Translations under genes and position numbers: made by a program
The notes under the pieces: generated by a model
Databases searched by the model: none
Seen by the model: only the letters and a program-made list of their open reading frames with translations
What the model was told of the DNA's origin: nothing
Part shown: one piece after another, positions 1 through 7,973 of the stretch
Position numbering within the stretch: position 1 is the stretch's first letter
Layout: every line of letters starts with the position of its first letter
Source of the DNA: Streptomyces fragilis
GTDB lineage: Bacteria; Actinomycetota; Actinomycetes; Streptomycetales; Streptomycetaceae
Reading direction: 5' to 3'
NCBI RefSeq assembly: GCF_003112515.1
Contig: NZ_BEVZ01000004.1
Location: 248,001-312,000, forward strand
DNA: 64,000 nucleotides

Positions 1-632
1 CCCTCCTGGTCGACCAGTTCCTTGAGCAGTTCCAGGATCTGCGCCTGGATCGTCACGTCGAGCGCGGTGGTCGGCTCGTCGGCGATCAGCAGCTCGGGGG
101 CGCAGGCGACGGCCATGGCGATCATGGCGCGCTGCCGCATACCGCCGGACAGCTGGTGCGGGAACTCCTTGAGCCGCCGCCTCGGGTCGGGGATGCCGAC
201 CCGGTCCAGCAGCTCGGCGGCGCGCTTGCGGGCCGCCTCCCCCTTGAGGCCGCGGTGGCGCTCCAGGATCTCGGTGACCTGCACGCCGATCGGGATCACC
301 GGGTTCAGCGAGGACAGCGGGTCCTGGAAGATCATCGCCATCTTGCGGCCGCGCAGGTCGCGCAGCTTGCTCCGGCTCATGGTGAGGAGGTTCTGAGGCT
401 TGCCGGCCTCGCCCTCGAGGTCGGCGCGGCCGCCCAGCTCGACGCCCTTGGAGGGCAGCAGGCCCATCAGGGCGAGCGAGGTGACCGACTTGCCGCAGCC
501 GGACTCGCCCACCAGACCCACGACCTGGCCCTGGTCGACCTGGAAGGAGACGCCGTCGACCGCGCGGTTCGTCCTGCGGCCGTGCGCTCCGGTGAACGTG
601 ACCGTCAGTTCGTCGACTGAGAGAAGTGGCAT
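1..632 (-). CDS. Oligopeptide/dipeptide ABC importer ATPase (OppD/DppD type), 3' end cut by window edge
   Basis: The first ~210 residues of a peptide-importer ATPase are present; the C-terminal part lies beyond base 1. Visible motifs are Walker A GESGCGKS near residue 42, a Q-loop [10 protein letters not shown], the ABC signature LSGGM and Walker B LLIADEPT followed by the D-loop. The family is usually 320-350 aa and ends in a C-terminal oligopeptide-transporter extension that cannot be seen. The ATG at 630-632 begins MPLLSVDEL, 6 nt after the stop of the upstream permease gene, so it is the last visible cistron of the operon. It hydrolyses ATP on the cytoplasmic face to drive uptake; a partner OppF-like ATPase may follow outside the window. 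Peptide specificity cannot be read from the sequence. Confidence 0.9.
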   Translation of the reverse strand, partial: MPLLSVDELTVTFTGAHGRRTNRAVDGVSFQVDQGQVVGLVGESGCGKSVTSLALMGLLPSKGVELGGRADLEGEAGKPQNLLTMSRSKLRDLRGRKMAMIFQDPLSSLNPVIPIGVQVTEILERHRGLKGEAARKRAAELLDRVGIPDPRRRLKEFPHQLSGGMRQRAMIAMAVACAPELLIADEPTTALDVTIQAQILELLKELVDQE

Positions 633-638
633 GGTGGT

Positions 639-1595
639 TCAGCCTCGCAGCTTCGGGTCGAGGGCTTCCCGCATGGCCTCACCCAGCAGGGTGAAGCCGA
701 GGGCCGTGATGATGATGCCGACCGCCGGGAAGACGGCCATCAGGGGCGCGTTGTCGAAGAAGCGCTGCGCCGTCGAGAGCATCACGCCCCACTCGGGGAC
801 CGCCGGGTCGGGGTTGCCGAGACCCAGGTAGGACAGGGCGGCCGCCTCGATGATCGCGGTGGCCAGGGTGAGCGTGCACTGCACGATCACCGGGCTGAGC
901 GAGTTCGGGACGATCTGGGTGAGCACGATCCGCCGCTTGCGGATGCCGAGGGCGCGGGCCGCCAGCACGTAGTCGGCACCGCCCTGCGCGAGCATCGAAC
1001 CGCGCAGCAGGCGGGCGAAGATCGGCACCTGGACGACGCCGACGGCGATCATCACCGTGGTCAGGGACTGGCCCATCACGGCGGCGACGGACACGGCGAG
1101 CAGCAGCGAGGGCAGCGCCAGCATCATGTCGATGAAGCGCATGACCACCGAGTCGACCCGGCGGCCGGCGTCGCCGCCCAGGGTGGCGGCCGCGCCGGAG
1201 ATCCCGCCGATCAGGGCGCCGACGATCAGGCCGATCAGCGTGGAGATCACGCCGACGAGCAGGGTCTGCCGCGCGCCGACCAGGAAGCGGGAGAACAGGT
1301 CGCGGCCGAGGTGGTCGAGACCGAACCAGTTCTCGGCGCGGGGGTTCACGAACTTGCCCTGGTTGGCGAAGACCTCGTCGCGCCAGGTTTGCGCGGTGGG
1401 CGAGAAGGGTGCGATCCACGGGCCGATCACGGCGACGATCAGGAAGAGCAGGATGATCGCGCCGCCGATGAGCGCCATCTTGCTGCTCCGCAGCCGGCGC
1501 GCGGCCTCCTTCCAGAGGCTGGCGCCGCTGGTGGACTCCTGCCCCGCGGTGAGCTCCGCGAGCCGCTGGATCTTCTCGGTCTTGGTCATACTCAC
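639..1595 (-). CDS. Peptide ABC importer permease, OppC/DppC type
   Basis: This 318-aa membrane protein is one of two channel subunits of the importer. It has an N-terminal cytoplasmic stretch, a first membrane helix at about residues 40-62 (ALIGGAIILLFLIVAVIG), the OppC N-terminal motif around FGLDHLGRDLFSR, and a binding-protein-dependent transport block with the EAA loop EAAALSYLGLGNPDPAVPEWG that contacts the ATPase. Length is normal for DppC. The start is either the GTG at 1595 or the ATG two codons in (1589); both lie a few bases after the stop of the preceding permease, so translation is probably coupled. Confidence 0.93.
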   Translation of the reverse strand: MSMTKTEKIQRLAELTAGQESTSGASLWKEAARRLRSSKMALIGGAIILLFLIVAVIGPWIAPFSPTAQTWRDEVFANQGKFVNPRAENWFGLDHLGRDLFSRFLVGARQTLLVGVISTLIGLIVGALIGGISGAAATLGGDAGRRVDSVVMRFIDMMLALPSLLLAVSVAAVMGQSLTTVMIAVGVVQVPIFARLLRGSMLAQGGADYVLAARALGIRKRRIVLTQIVPNSLSPVIVQCTLTLATAIIEAAALSYLGLGNPDPAVPEWGVMLSTAQRFFDNAPLMAVFPAVGIIITALGFTLLGEAMREALDPKLRG

Positions 1596-1597
1596 GG

Positions 1598-2602
1598 TCA
1601 GTGCACCCGCACTCTCGGATCGATGAGGCTGTACGCGAGGTCCACCAGCAGGTTGATCAGGACGTACGTCATCGCGATGAACATGATGAAGCCGACCAGG
1701 ACGGGGTAGTCACGGCCGTCGATGGCGGTGCGGATGAACTGGCCGATGCCGTTGAAGGAGAAGACCGACTCGGTGAGCACGGCACCCGAGAGCAGGGAGC
1801 CGGTGAGCAGGCCGACGGCGGTGATCACCGGCAGCAGCGCGTTGCGCAGCACGTGCCGGCCGCGGACCACCTTGGGGTGCAGGCCCTTGGACTCGGCGGT
1901 GCGCACGTAGTCCTCGCCGAGCACCTCCAGGACGCTGGCCCGGGTCATGCGCACGATCACGGCGAGCGGGATGGAGGCCAGCGCCACCGCGGGCAGCACC
2001 AGGTGCATGATCGCGTCCCAGGTGGCGTCGAACTCCCCGGTGAGGAGGCCGTCGAGGGTGGCGAAGCCGGTCACCTCGGTGGCGTTGAGCCCGGTGGACA
2101 GACGGCCGTAGCTGGGGAACCAGCCCAGGTGGACGGCGAAGACCTGCTTGAGCAGCAGGGCGAGGAAGAAGACCGGGATGCAGATGCCGATCAGCGAACC
2201 GGAGACCGCGCTGACGTCCAGCCAGCCGCCGCGGCGCTTGGCGGCGAGGTAGCCGAGCGGGACGCCGACCACGACCGCGATCAGCATGGCCAGCAGCGAC
2301 AGTTCGACGGTGGCCGGGAAGCGGAGGGTGAACTCGTCCCAGACCGGCTGCCCGGTCTGCACCGAGGTGCCCAGGTCCAGCTCCACGATGCGCTTGAGGA
2401 AGCGCCAGTACTGGACGTAGAGCGGCTGGTCGAGACCCAGCAGCCGGTTGATCCTCGCGACCTCGGCGTCGGTCGCGCGCTCGCCCAGGATCGCTGAGGC
2501 GGGGCCGCCGGGAAGCCGGTTGAGCCAGACGAAGAGCAGGACCGACAGGCCCAGCAGCGTGGGTATGAGCTGGAGCAGTCTTCGTGCGACGAGACGCAGC
2601 AC
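1598..2602 (-). CDS. Peptide ABC importer permease, OppB/DppB type
   Basis: A 334-aa inner-membrane permease, the second channel subunit of the importer. It begins MLRLVARRLLQLIPTLLG, the typical OppB opening with its first membrane helix at about residues 10-28, and keeps the conserved extracytoplasmic block GLDQPLYVQYWRF and the EAA loop beginning LTESVFSFNGIGQ. The GTG start at 2602 is preceded by an AAAGGGG Shine-Dalgarno. It lies 108 bases after the binding-protein gene with a strong hairpin in the gap, and 2 bases before the OppC-type gene. Confidence 0.93.
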   Translation of the reverse strand: MLRLVARRLLQLIPTLLGLSVLLFVWLNRLPGGPASAILGERATDAEVARINRLLGLDQPLYVQYWRFLKRIVELDLGTSVQTGQPVWDEFTLRFPATVELSLLAMLIAVVVGVPLGYLAAKRRGGWLDVSAVSGSLIGICIPVFFLALLLKQVFAVHLGWFPSYGRLSTGLNATEVTGFATLDGLLTGEFDATWDAIMHLVLPAVALASIPLAVIVRMTRASVLEVLGEDYVRTAESKGLHPKVVRGRHVLRNALLPVITAVGLLTGSLLSGAVLTESVFSFNGIGQFIRTAIDGRDYPVLVGFIMFIAMTYVLINLLVDLAYSLIDPRVRVH

Positions 2603-2645
2603 CGCGCATGCCCCTTTCTGACGTACGTGTTGCCTGATGGACGCG

Positions 2646-2681
2646 TCCGCCCGGCCGCCTTGGGTGCGGCGGCCGGGCGGA
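2646..2681 (-). terminator. Intercistronic hairpin between the binding-protein and OppB-type permease genes
   Basis: Arms 2646-2659 and 2668-2681 (TCCGCCCGGCCGCC and its exact complement) form a perfect 14-bp GC stem with an 8-nt loop. There is no T-tract. In binding-protein-dependent operons such a structure usually acts as a partial terminator or 3' stabiliser that keeps solute-binding-protein mRNA in excess over permease mRNA. That role is inferred. Confidence 0.65.
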
Positions 2682-2710
2682 GCGGGGATGCGGTGCCTGG
2701 GGACCGCTGC

Positions 2711-4378
2711 TTACTTGAAGGAGACCTCGGCGAAGTTCTCCTGCGTCAGCGGCGACACCTTCGGCGGGTTGACGTTCTTGCCGAACGCGATGGCCGGGGG
2801 CGAGGAGGAGACCGGGAGACCCGGCAGGTACTCCATGATCGCCTCGTTGGCCTTCTTGTAGGCCTCGGTGCGCTCGTCGCCGGTCAGCGTGGAGCCGGCG
2901 GTGACGGCCTCGAAGAGCTTCTTGTTCTTGAAGCCCCACTGCTTGTCGTACTCGGCGAACCAGGTGCCGATGAAGTTGAAGCCGTCGTTGAAGTCACCGG
3001 TCCAGCCGAGCATGTGCAGCGCGCAGGAGCCCGCCTCGGTGGCGTCCAGGTAGTCCGGGGCCCACTTCATCGGCTTCGGGGTGACGGTGATGCCGGCCTT
3101 CTCGAGGTCGGCCTTCATCAGCTCGAACAGGTCCTGCGGGGCAGGCATGTACGGGCGGGTGACCTCGGTCGGGTAGCAGAACTCGATCTTGAGCTTCTCC
3201 TCCCCGGCCTTCTTCAGCAGGTCCTTGGCCTTCGCGGTGTCGAACGGGTACTGCTTGACCTTGTCCGAGTAGCCCGCGATGGTGTCCGGCATGAACTGCG
3301 TGGCGACCTTGCCGCCCTCGGGCAGCTGGGTGGCGACCAGGTTCTCGCGGTCGACGGCGTGCGCGATCGCCTGGCGGACCTCCTTCTTCTTCAGGGCCGG
3401 GTCGGCCCCCTGGGACATGCCCACGTAGAAGAGGTTGAAGACGCCACGGGTCGGGACCTGGAAGCCCTCCTTCTCCAGGGTCTTCACGTCCGCCGGCGCG
3501 ACCAGGTCGTAGCCGTCGATGTCACCGGCCTGGAGCGCCTGGCGGCGGCCCTCCTCGGTGTCGAGGGTGCGGATGACGATGTTCTTGACCTTGGCCTTGT
3601 CGCCCCAGTAGTCGTCGAAACGCTCGAGGGTGACTTCCTTGTTGCCCTTGTTCCAGCCCTTGATCTTGTAGGGGCCGGTACCGGCGACCGTGCCGGCCTC
3701 CTGGCTGTACTTGGGGTACGTGATCGCGTCGCCCTTGGCGGTCGCGTCCTGCTTCTCGTACTCCTTGATCGCCTTGGGCGAGTGGATCGCCAGGGCGTTC
3801 AGCGAAAAGCCGCCGGGGAGGTTGGCGGAGGGCTTCTTGACCTCGATGACGGCGGTGTTCTCGTCCTTCGCGGTGCAGGACTTGTAGTTGGCCTCGGGGG
3901 CCTCCTTGTCCTCGTTCTTGGCGAAGCCGCCCATGACGGTCTGCCAGTAGTAGGACACCGCGCTGGACTGGTAGGTGCCGGTCCAGTTGAACCAGTGGTC
4001 GTAGTTGGCGCACACCGCGGCGGCGTTGAACGCCTCGCCGTCGTGGAACTTCACGCCCTTGCGGAGGTTGAAGGTCCAGACGGTGCCCTCGGGGTTGCTC
4101 TCCCAGGTCTCGGCCAGGCCGCCCACCAGCTTGCTGCCGCCGGACTCGTGCTCCAGGAGGGCCTCGAAGGCCTGGCGGGTCACACGGAACGTCTCGCCGT
4201 CGCTGGCGAGCGCCGGGTCGAGCGAGCTCGGGTCGCCCGGGGCGCCGAAGACGAAGGTGTCCTTGGCGCCGTCGCCGGAGCCTTCCTTGTCGCGCTCGCT
4301 GGTGCACGCCGACGCGATCATGCCGACCGCCAAGGCGGCCGTTATCGCCCGAGCGACGCGGGATCTGACTATGCGCAT
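2711..4378 (-). CDS. Peptide-binding lipoprotein of the ABC importer (OppA/DppA, SBP_bac_5 family)
   Basis: A 555-aa extracellular solute-binding lipoprotein. The signal peptide at residues 1-24 has an arginine-rich n-region and ends in a lipobox (IASAC) with the acylated Cys at 25, followed by a charged linker. The mature part carries the family's hallmarks: LDPALASDGETFRVTRQAFE near the N-terminus, the WESNPEGTVWTFNLRKGVKFHDGEAF block, and the late region on product release and hinge. Length fits cluster C binding proteins. It is the first gene of the operon and has a long upstream gap, so the main promoter should lie above 4378. It captures peptides at the outer face of the membrane; the exact ligand is unknown. 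Confidence 0.93.
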   Translation of the reverse strand: MRIVRSRVARAITAALAVGMIASACTSERDKEGSGDGAKDTFVFGAPGDPSSLDPALASDGETFRVTRQAFEALLEHESGGSKLVGGLAETWESNPEGTVWTFNLRKGVKFHDGEAFNAAAVCANYDHWFNWTGTYQSSAVSYYWQTVMGGFAKNEDKEAPEANYKSCTAKDENTAVIEVKKPSANLPGGFSLNALAIHSPKAIKEYEKQDATAKGDAITYPKYSQEAGTVAGTGPYKIKGWNKGNKEVTLERFDDYWGDKAKVKNIVIRTLDTEEGRRQALQAGDIDGYDLVAPADVKTLEKEGFQVPTRGVFNLFYVGMSQGADPALKKKEVRQAIAHAVDRENLVATQLPEGGKVATQFMPDTIAGYSDKVKQYPFDTAKAKDLLKKAGEEKLKIEFCYPTEVTRPYMPAPQDLFELMKADLEKAGITVTPKPMKWAPDYLDATEAGSCALHMLGWTGDFNDGFNFIGTWFAEYDKQWGFKNKKLFEAVTAGSTLTGDERTEAYKKANEAIMEYLPGLPVSSSPPAIAFGKNVNPPKVSPLTQENFAEVSFK

Positions 4379-4954
4379 ACGGGGCCACTCCGGGGTTCAC
4401 TGGTGGGTGCCTGCTGTCCGATCGAACACTACTCAGCGCTCTACGCGAGGAGAACAGTCCGCATAGTGGTGATACCTACCTGAGATCTGAACAGCTGACG
4501 AACCAGGCAAATCACCTGCGGCGCGGGCCTGTTCGGGGTCCGCGTTACATGCGGGAAACCTCCGGCACGCCGCCCGCGAGCTGCACGAACGTCCCAGATC
4601 CCCGTCCGCGCGCCCAAGTTGGCGGTGCCAGGTGGCCACGGATCCCGGAAGTCACGGTTCCGCGGCCGAACACCCGGTTGTCTCACGGCGCGACCGGCAC
4701 CGGGACATCCCGCCGCACGGCGGAGGCCACCGGGCGGCGAAGGTGAAGGGCGGGCGAGGACGACGGCGAAGGGCAGCGCGCGGCCGGGGTCGGTGCACCG
4801 ACGGGCACCGCACGGTCGGAGTCGGTGCACGACCGGGGCAGCGCGGCCGAGATCGGTGCACGGCCGGTGCGCACGGCCGAGGTCGGTGCACGGCCGGCGC
4901 AGTGCGGGGCCGGGGCGGTGCGGGGCCGGGGCAGTGCACGGCCGGTGCGGGGTG
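4379..4954. other. Non-coding gap upstream of the peptide transporter operon
   Basis: This stretch holds the promoter/leader of the minus-strand transporter operon (AT-richer DNA at about 4430-4510) and, from about 4785, a degenerate tandem repeat. A 191-codon reading frame on the minus strand (4441-5016) has a Pro/Arg/Cys-rich repetitive product and overlaps the repeat; I do not believe it is a gene. Confidence 0.5.
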
Positions 4955-4970
4955 TCAGTGCACGGCCGGG
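4785..4970. repeat. Degenerate ~30-bp tandem repeat with a GTGCAC core
   Basis: GTGCAC recurs at 4793, 4825, 4856, 4886, 4934 and 4958. The first four copies are spaced 32, 31 and 30 bases apart and share the context GGTCGGTGCACGGCCGG. The array runs into the last codons of the SseB-like gene, whose stop is at 4955-4957. It may be a decayed minisatellite or a multi-site protein-binding region; the palindromic GTGCAC core permits the second reading. Confidence 0.7.
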
Positions 4971-5779
4971 TAGCCGTACCCCCCGCGGCCCGAACCGGCC
5001 GGCCCGTGGGCGTCACGGTCGTAGAAGGGACGGGCGTTGGCCCGCATCCAGAGGGCGACCGGGTCGTGGTCGTCGGCCATGGCGACCGTGGAGACCGCCA
5101 GCCCGTCCGGCACCACGCCGACGGACTGGCTCATCATCGCCCGCACCGACTCCACCGCGGCCGGCGACGTCTCGTACACGTCGAGGCCCACGGCCAGGTA
5201 GGGAGCGCCGAGCGCCGGCTGCACCCAGGCACGGCGCAACGCCCGCACCGCCGGGGTGCGGTGGGCGTTCTGCACCAGCAGGGCGTAGAACTGGGGCACC
5301 TCGATGGCCGGTTCGGACAGCCGCAGCGGCCCGGCCGGCTGGCGGTCGAGCCCGGCGGTCACCCGCCGCAGGTCCAGCCACGGGATGCCCAGCCCGCCGC
5401 CGGGGGCGTGCGGGTTGAGCCAGAGGCCGTGGTGGTCGGGGTAGAGGGCGCGGGCCGCCTCCAGGGCGTCGGTCACCTCGTAGCCGCGCGTCCAGCCGCT
5501 GGCGGAGAGCTCCTGGGCGGAGGTCACGCAGGGGACGTAGAAGTACCCGTCGACCTCCATGCTCCCGTAGCGCGCGTCGGGGTCGCCGGACCGGCCCTGC
5601 CACAGCAGCATCCACAGCCGGCCGGCGGACGGGGTCGCGAGGGCGCGCAGCAGCGCCTCGTAGGCGTCATAGCGCCCGGGCGTCACCTGGCGCAGCATCT
5701 GCTCCACCTGCCCGGCGGCGGCCGTGCCCGACGCGCTCACCTCAACCAGCCCTTCGCGAAGACATTGGTTCCGCCCCAT
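4955..5779 (-). CDS. SseB-like protein (enhanced serine sensitivity protein family)
   Basis: A 274-aa soluble protein resembling SseB domain proteins. Residues ~20-150 hold the N-terminal SseB-like fold (LLRALATPSAGRLWMLLWQG, then YFYVPCVTSAQELSASGW) and residues ~155-265 a C-terminal half with the pattern LVQNAHRTPAVRALRRAWVQ. No signal peptide or membrane helix is seen. The family is named for an E. coli gene that increases serine sensitivity; its biochemistry is not established. It lies downstream of a second SseB-like gene and close to the glycine/serine module, which fits the family name but proves nothing. The start is uncertain: ATG at 5779 has no clear Shine-Dalgarno, and a GTG at 5740 is possible. 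Confidence 0.7.
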   Translation of the reverse strand: MGRNQCLREGLVEVSASGTAAAGQVEQMLRQVTPGRYDAYEALLRALATPSAGRLWMLLWQGRSGDPDARYGSMEVDGYFYVPCVTSAQELSASGWTRGYEVTDALEAARALYPDHHGLWLNPHAPGGGLGIPWLDLRRVTAGLDRQPAGPLRLSEPAIEVPQFYALLVQNAHRTPAVRALRRAWVQPALGAPYLAVGLDVYETSPAAVESVRAMMSQSVGVVPDGLAVSTVAMADDHDPVALWMRANARPFYDRDAHGPAGSGRGGYGYPAVH

Positions 5780-5896
5780 CGATGTCCGACAGCGAGTGTT
5801 CGACCGGGATTATGAAACCAGCTTAGGCGGGGTGAGAGACACCACCTTGACCGAGCCGTGAGGTCCCGGGCGATTTGCCCCGCGGAGCCCCTCGGG

Positions 5897-6670
5897 TCAC
5901 AGGGCGCCGAAGAACGGCCGCACGGTGGTGCGCAGGTAGTCGCAGACCGGGTCGGGCACCGCGTCCAGCAGGACCAGGTTGACGGGCCAGCGGACCGGGT
6001 GGCGGCCCAGGGCGCGGCCCAGGGCGTCCAGCGGCAGCGCGCGGGCGTCGCCGGACGGGGCGTCCCAGGTGGTGAGTTCGACGCCGACGAACAGCGCGGG
6101 CTCCGCCGTCTCGACCGCGGCCAGGCAGCGGCGGGCGCTCGCGACCACACCGAGAGCGGCGAACTCCTCGGACGCCGAGCGCAGGAAGTCGACCGGGTCG
6201 TCCTGCCAGTCCGGCTCCCACAGCCGGACCCGGCCGCCGTTCCCGGCGCTGTCGGGACCGGCCGCGCGGCACAGTTCGGCGACCGCCTCCGGCGTCAGCG
6301 GCAGCCCCACCGCGCCGTCCGGGTTGACGGCGATGCCCACCTCGGGCGGCAGGCCGCGGGCGAACTCCACGACCGGGGCGATGGTGAACGACATGTGGGA
6401 GCCGACCAGGCGCTGGAACTGCTCCTGGGAGCTGAAGACCGGCACGAAGGTCTGCCCGCCCAGCTCGACGGTGGGCAGGTCCAGGGTGGCGCTGTCGCGT
6501 CCGCCGCCCCCGGGGAGCGGGATCCACACGAAGCTGCGGGTCAGCACCTCGAGCACCCTGGCGCCGGTGGCCGGTGACCCCGGGGCGGCCGCCGAGGCCG
6601 CCAGCACCTCCTCCAGCTCGTTGCCGGGCCATCCGCCCGCACGGGCCTGCTCGTCCGCCGCGAAGTTCAT
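5897..6670 (-). CDS. SseB family protein, second copy
   Basis: A 257-aa soluble protein. The opening NELEEVLAASAAAPGS, the central VFSSQEQFQRLVG and the run FARGLPPEVGIAVNPDGAVGLPL are typical of the SseB N-terminal domain; the C-terminal ~110 residues match the SseB C-terminal domain (ALFVGVEL, then LVLLDAVPDPVCDYLRTTVRPFF). The C-terminal layout resembles that of its neighbour 117 bases downstream, so the two are probably ancient duplicates. Function is unknown beyond the family's link to serine tolerance. The ATG at 6670 is the best start. Confidence 0.8.
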   Translation of the reverse strand: MNFAADEQARAGGWPGNELEEVLAASAAAPGSPATGARVLEVLTRSFVWIPLPGGGGRDSATLDLPTVELGGQTFVPVFSSQEQFQRLVGSHMSFTIAPVVEFARGLPPEVGIAVNPDGAVGLPLTPEAVAELCRAAGPDSAGNGGRVRLWEPDWQDDPVDFLRSASEEFAALGVVASARRCLAAVETAEPALFVGVELTTWDAPSGDARALPLDALGRALGRHPVRWPVNLVLLDAVPDPVCDYLRTTVRPFFGAL

Positions 6671-6737
6671 GCCTACCGCCTGGGTTCTGCGCTGTCCGCT
6701 GCCGTTGTCGCCGTCTGTCCTGCTGCGGCTGGTCAGA

Positions 6738-7505
6738 CTACGGGACGCCCGCGGGGCGTTCGGGGGCGAACCCGATGCCCCGCAGCGAGCGCGCGGCAGC
6801 GCGGTCCAGCAGCACCACCGAGGCGCAGTGGTCCGGCAGCAGCCCCCGGTCCCGCACGTCCGCGAGCAGCTGCCCCACCGCCCTGCGGTGCCGGGCGAAG
6901 GCGTACCGGGAGACGCCGCGCCCCCGTGCCCGCTGTCCCTGCAGGGCCTCGCCCGCGCTCACGTCGAGCAGGACCAGGCGCATCGCCCCGCCCCGCCGCC
7001 GCGCCGCGCGCCCCAGCCAGGAGCGGACCCACCGCTGGGTGCCGCAGTCGTGTACCACCACCGGCCGGGCCCCACGCAGCGCGCGCCGCAGGCCCGCGTA
7101 GTGGTCGAGCCGCACCAGCGGCCGGTAGACGGCGTAGGGGAGCGAGCGGGGCATGCGCGCGTCCCAGCGGTCCCGGGTGTCCTGGCTGTCCACCCGTACG
7201 GCGCCCTCCCCGACGACCCGCCGCATCATGGTCGACTTGCCGCTGCCCGGCAGTCCCGTGACCACCACCACGTCGTGCGCCCCGAAGGTCAGCCGCTCGC
7301 CGGCGGCGCCGCCGGCCCTGCCGCGCAGGTCGCGGACCCTGCCCGCGGCCGTCTCCCCCGCCGCGCAGCGCGCCGGACGGTCCGCGCCCTCGGTCCGCGC
7401 CCGGCCGGCCCGCGACCGCTCCCCCGCACGGGAGCGCGCCCGGTGGCGCACCCCGGGGCCGGTCACGGGCACGGCGTACGCGGCGCCGGCGATCGTCCTC
7501 TTCAC
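6738..7505 (-). CDS. P-loop ATPase / polynucleotide-kinase-like AAA protein
   Basis: A 255-aa protein with a clear Walker A (TGLPGSGKST, about residues 84-93) after an ~80-residue Arg/Ala-rich N-terminal region of low complexity. Later motifs such as VVVHDCGTQRWVRSWL and MRLVLLDVSAGEALQGQ resemble the zeta-toxin/polynucleotide-kinase-like branch of small P-loop kinases (Walker B region LVLLDV). The GTG start at 7505 has a strong GGGGGAGGA Shine-Dalgarno 7 nt upstream. It is the first gene of a minus-strand set with the two SseB-like genes and is divergent from the glycine riboswitch. Its substrate is unknown. Confidence 0.75.
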   Translation of the reverse strand: MKRTIAGAAYAVPVTGPGVRHRARSRAGERSRAGRARTEGADRPARCAAGETAAGRVRDLRGRAGGAAGERLTFGAHDVVVVTGLPGSGKSTMMRRVVGEGAVRVDSQDTRDRWDARMPRSLPYAVYRPLVRLDHYAGLRRALRGARPVVVHDCGTQRWVRSWLGRAARRRGGAMRLVLLDVSAGEALQGQRARGRGVSRYAFARHRRAVGQLLADVRDRGLLPDHCASVVLLDRAAARSLRGIGFAPERPAGVP

Positions 7506-7689
7506 GTGGTCGTCCTCCCCCTCAGGTTCGGGACCTGAAGCATCCCCCTCGAGTGTAAAGAGAAGGTAATGCGCGGTCGTCTCATTTACGCCCGGTTCCC
7601 GCCACAGTCCCGCAACATCCGGGGGTCCGCCAGGGGCTCGGCGGGCCGTGCGATGATGTGCGGGTCAACTGCATACCGGCCGCTTGAAT

Positions 7690-7930
7690 CCGCGCGGGAG
7701 AGTCCCGGGGCACCCACCCACGTCTTGTCGGACGTGCGGTCGGCCCGGGCGCCGAAGGAGCAAGTCCCTCCCTTGAATCTCTCAGGCCCAGTCACCGCGC
7801 GGGCGAGGCACATCTGAAAAGCGGTCCGCCCCCGTGGCGGTCCCACCCACGGTGCAAGCTCTGACCCCGGACCGTCACCCCGGCCGGCGTTCATGGCGAA
7901 CCTCTCAGGTTCCGATGACAGATGGGGAGG
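7690..7930 (+). promoter_or_regulatory. Tandem glycine riboswitch controlling gcvT-gcvH-glyA
   Basis: Two adjacent glycine aptamers. Aptamer 1 (~7690-7802) has P1 arms CCGCGCGG at 7690-7697 and 7795-7802, the conserved GGGAGAG after the first arm, the GCGCCGAAGGAGCAA core and AATCTCTCAGGCCC. Aptamer 2 (~7811-7924) is closed by CATCTG (7811-7816) pairing with CAGATG (7919-7924) and contains CTGAAAAGC, ACGGTGCAAGCTCTGACC and GAACCTCTCAGGTTCCGATGACA. This is the known actinobacterial/Bacillus arrangement in which glycine binding turns on the glycine cleavage genes. The gcvT start lies 50 nt after the P1 of aptamer 2. The expression platform (termination or translation) is not obvious. Confidence 0.95.
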
Positions 7931-7973
7931 AACACTCCACCGTCATGCCTTCGCCCGTACCGGGAGTTCGCCC

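Noticed and set aside
4441..5016. 191-codon minus-strand frame upstream of the peptide transporter
   Set aside because: The product is a Pro/Cys/Arg repeat generated by the tandem DNA repeat and it overlaps the SseB-like gene.
7893..7973. N-terminal extension of gcvT starting at 7893
   Set aside because: These bases form aptamer 2 of the glycine riboswitch, and the extension is unlike GcvT N-termini.
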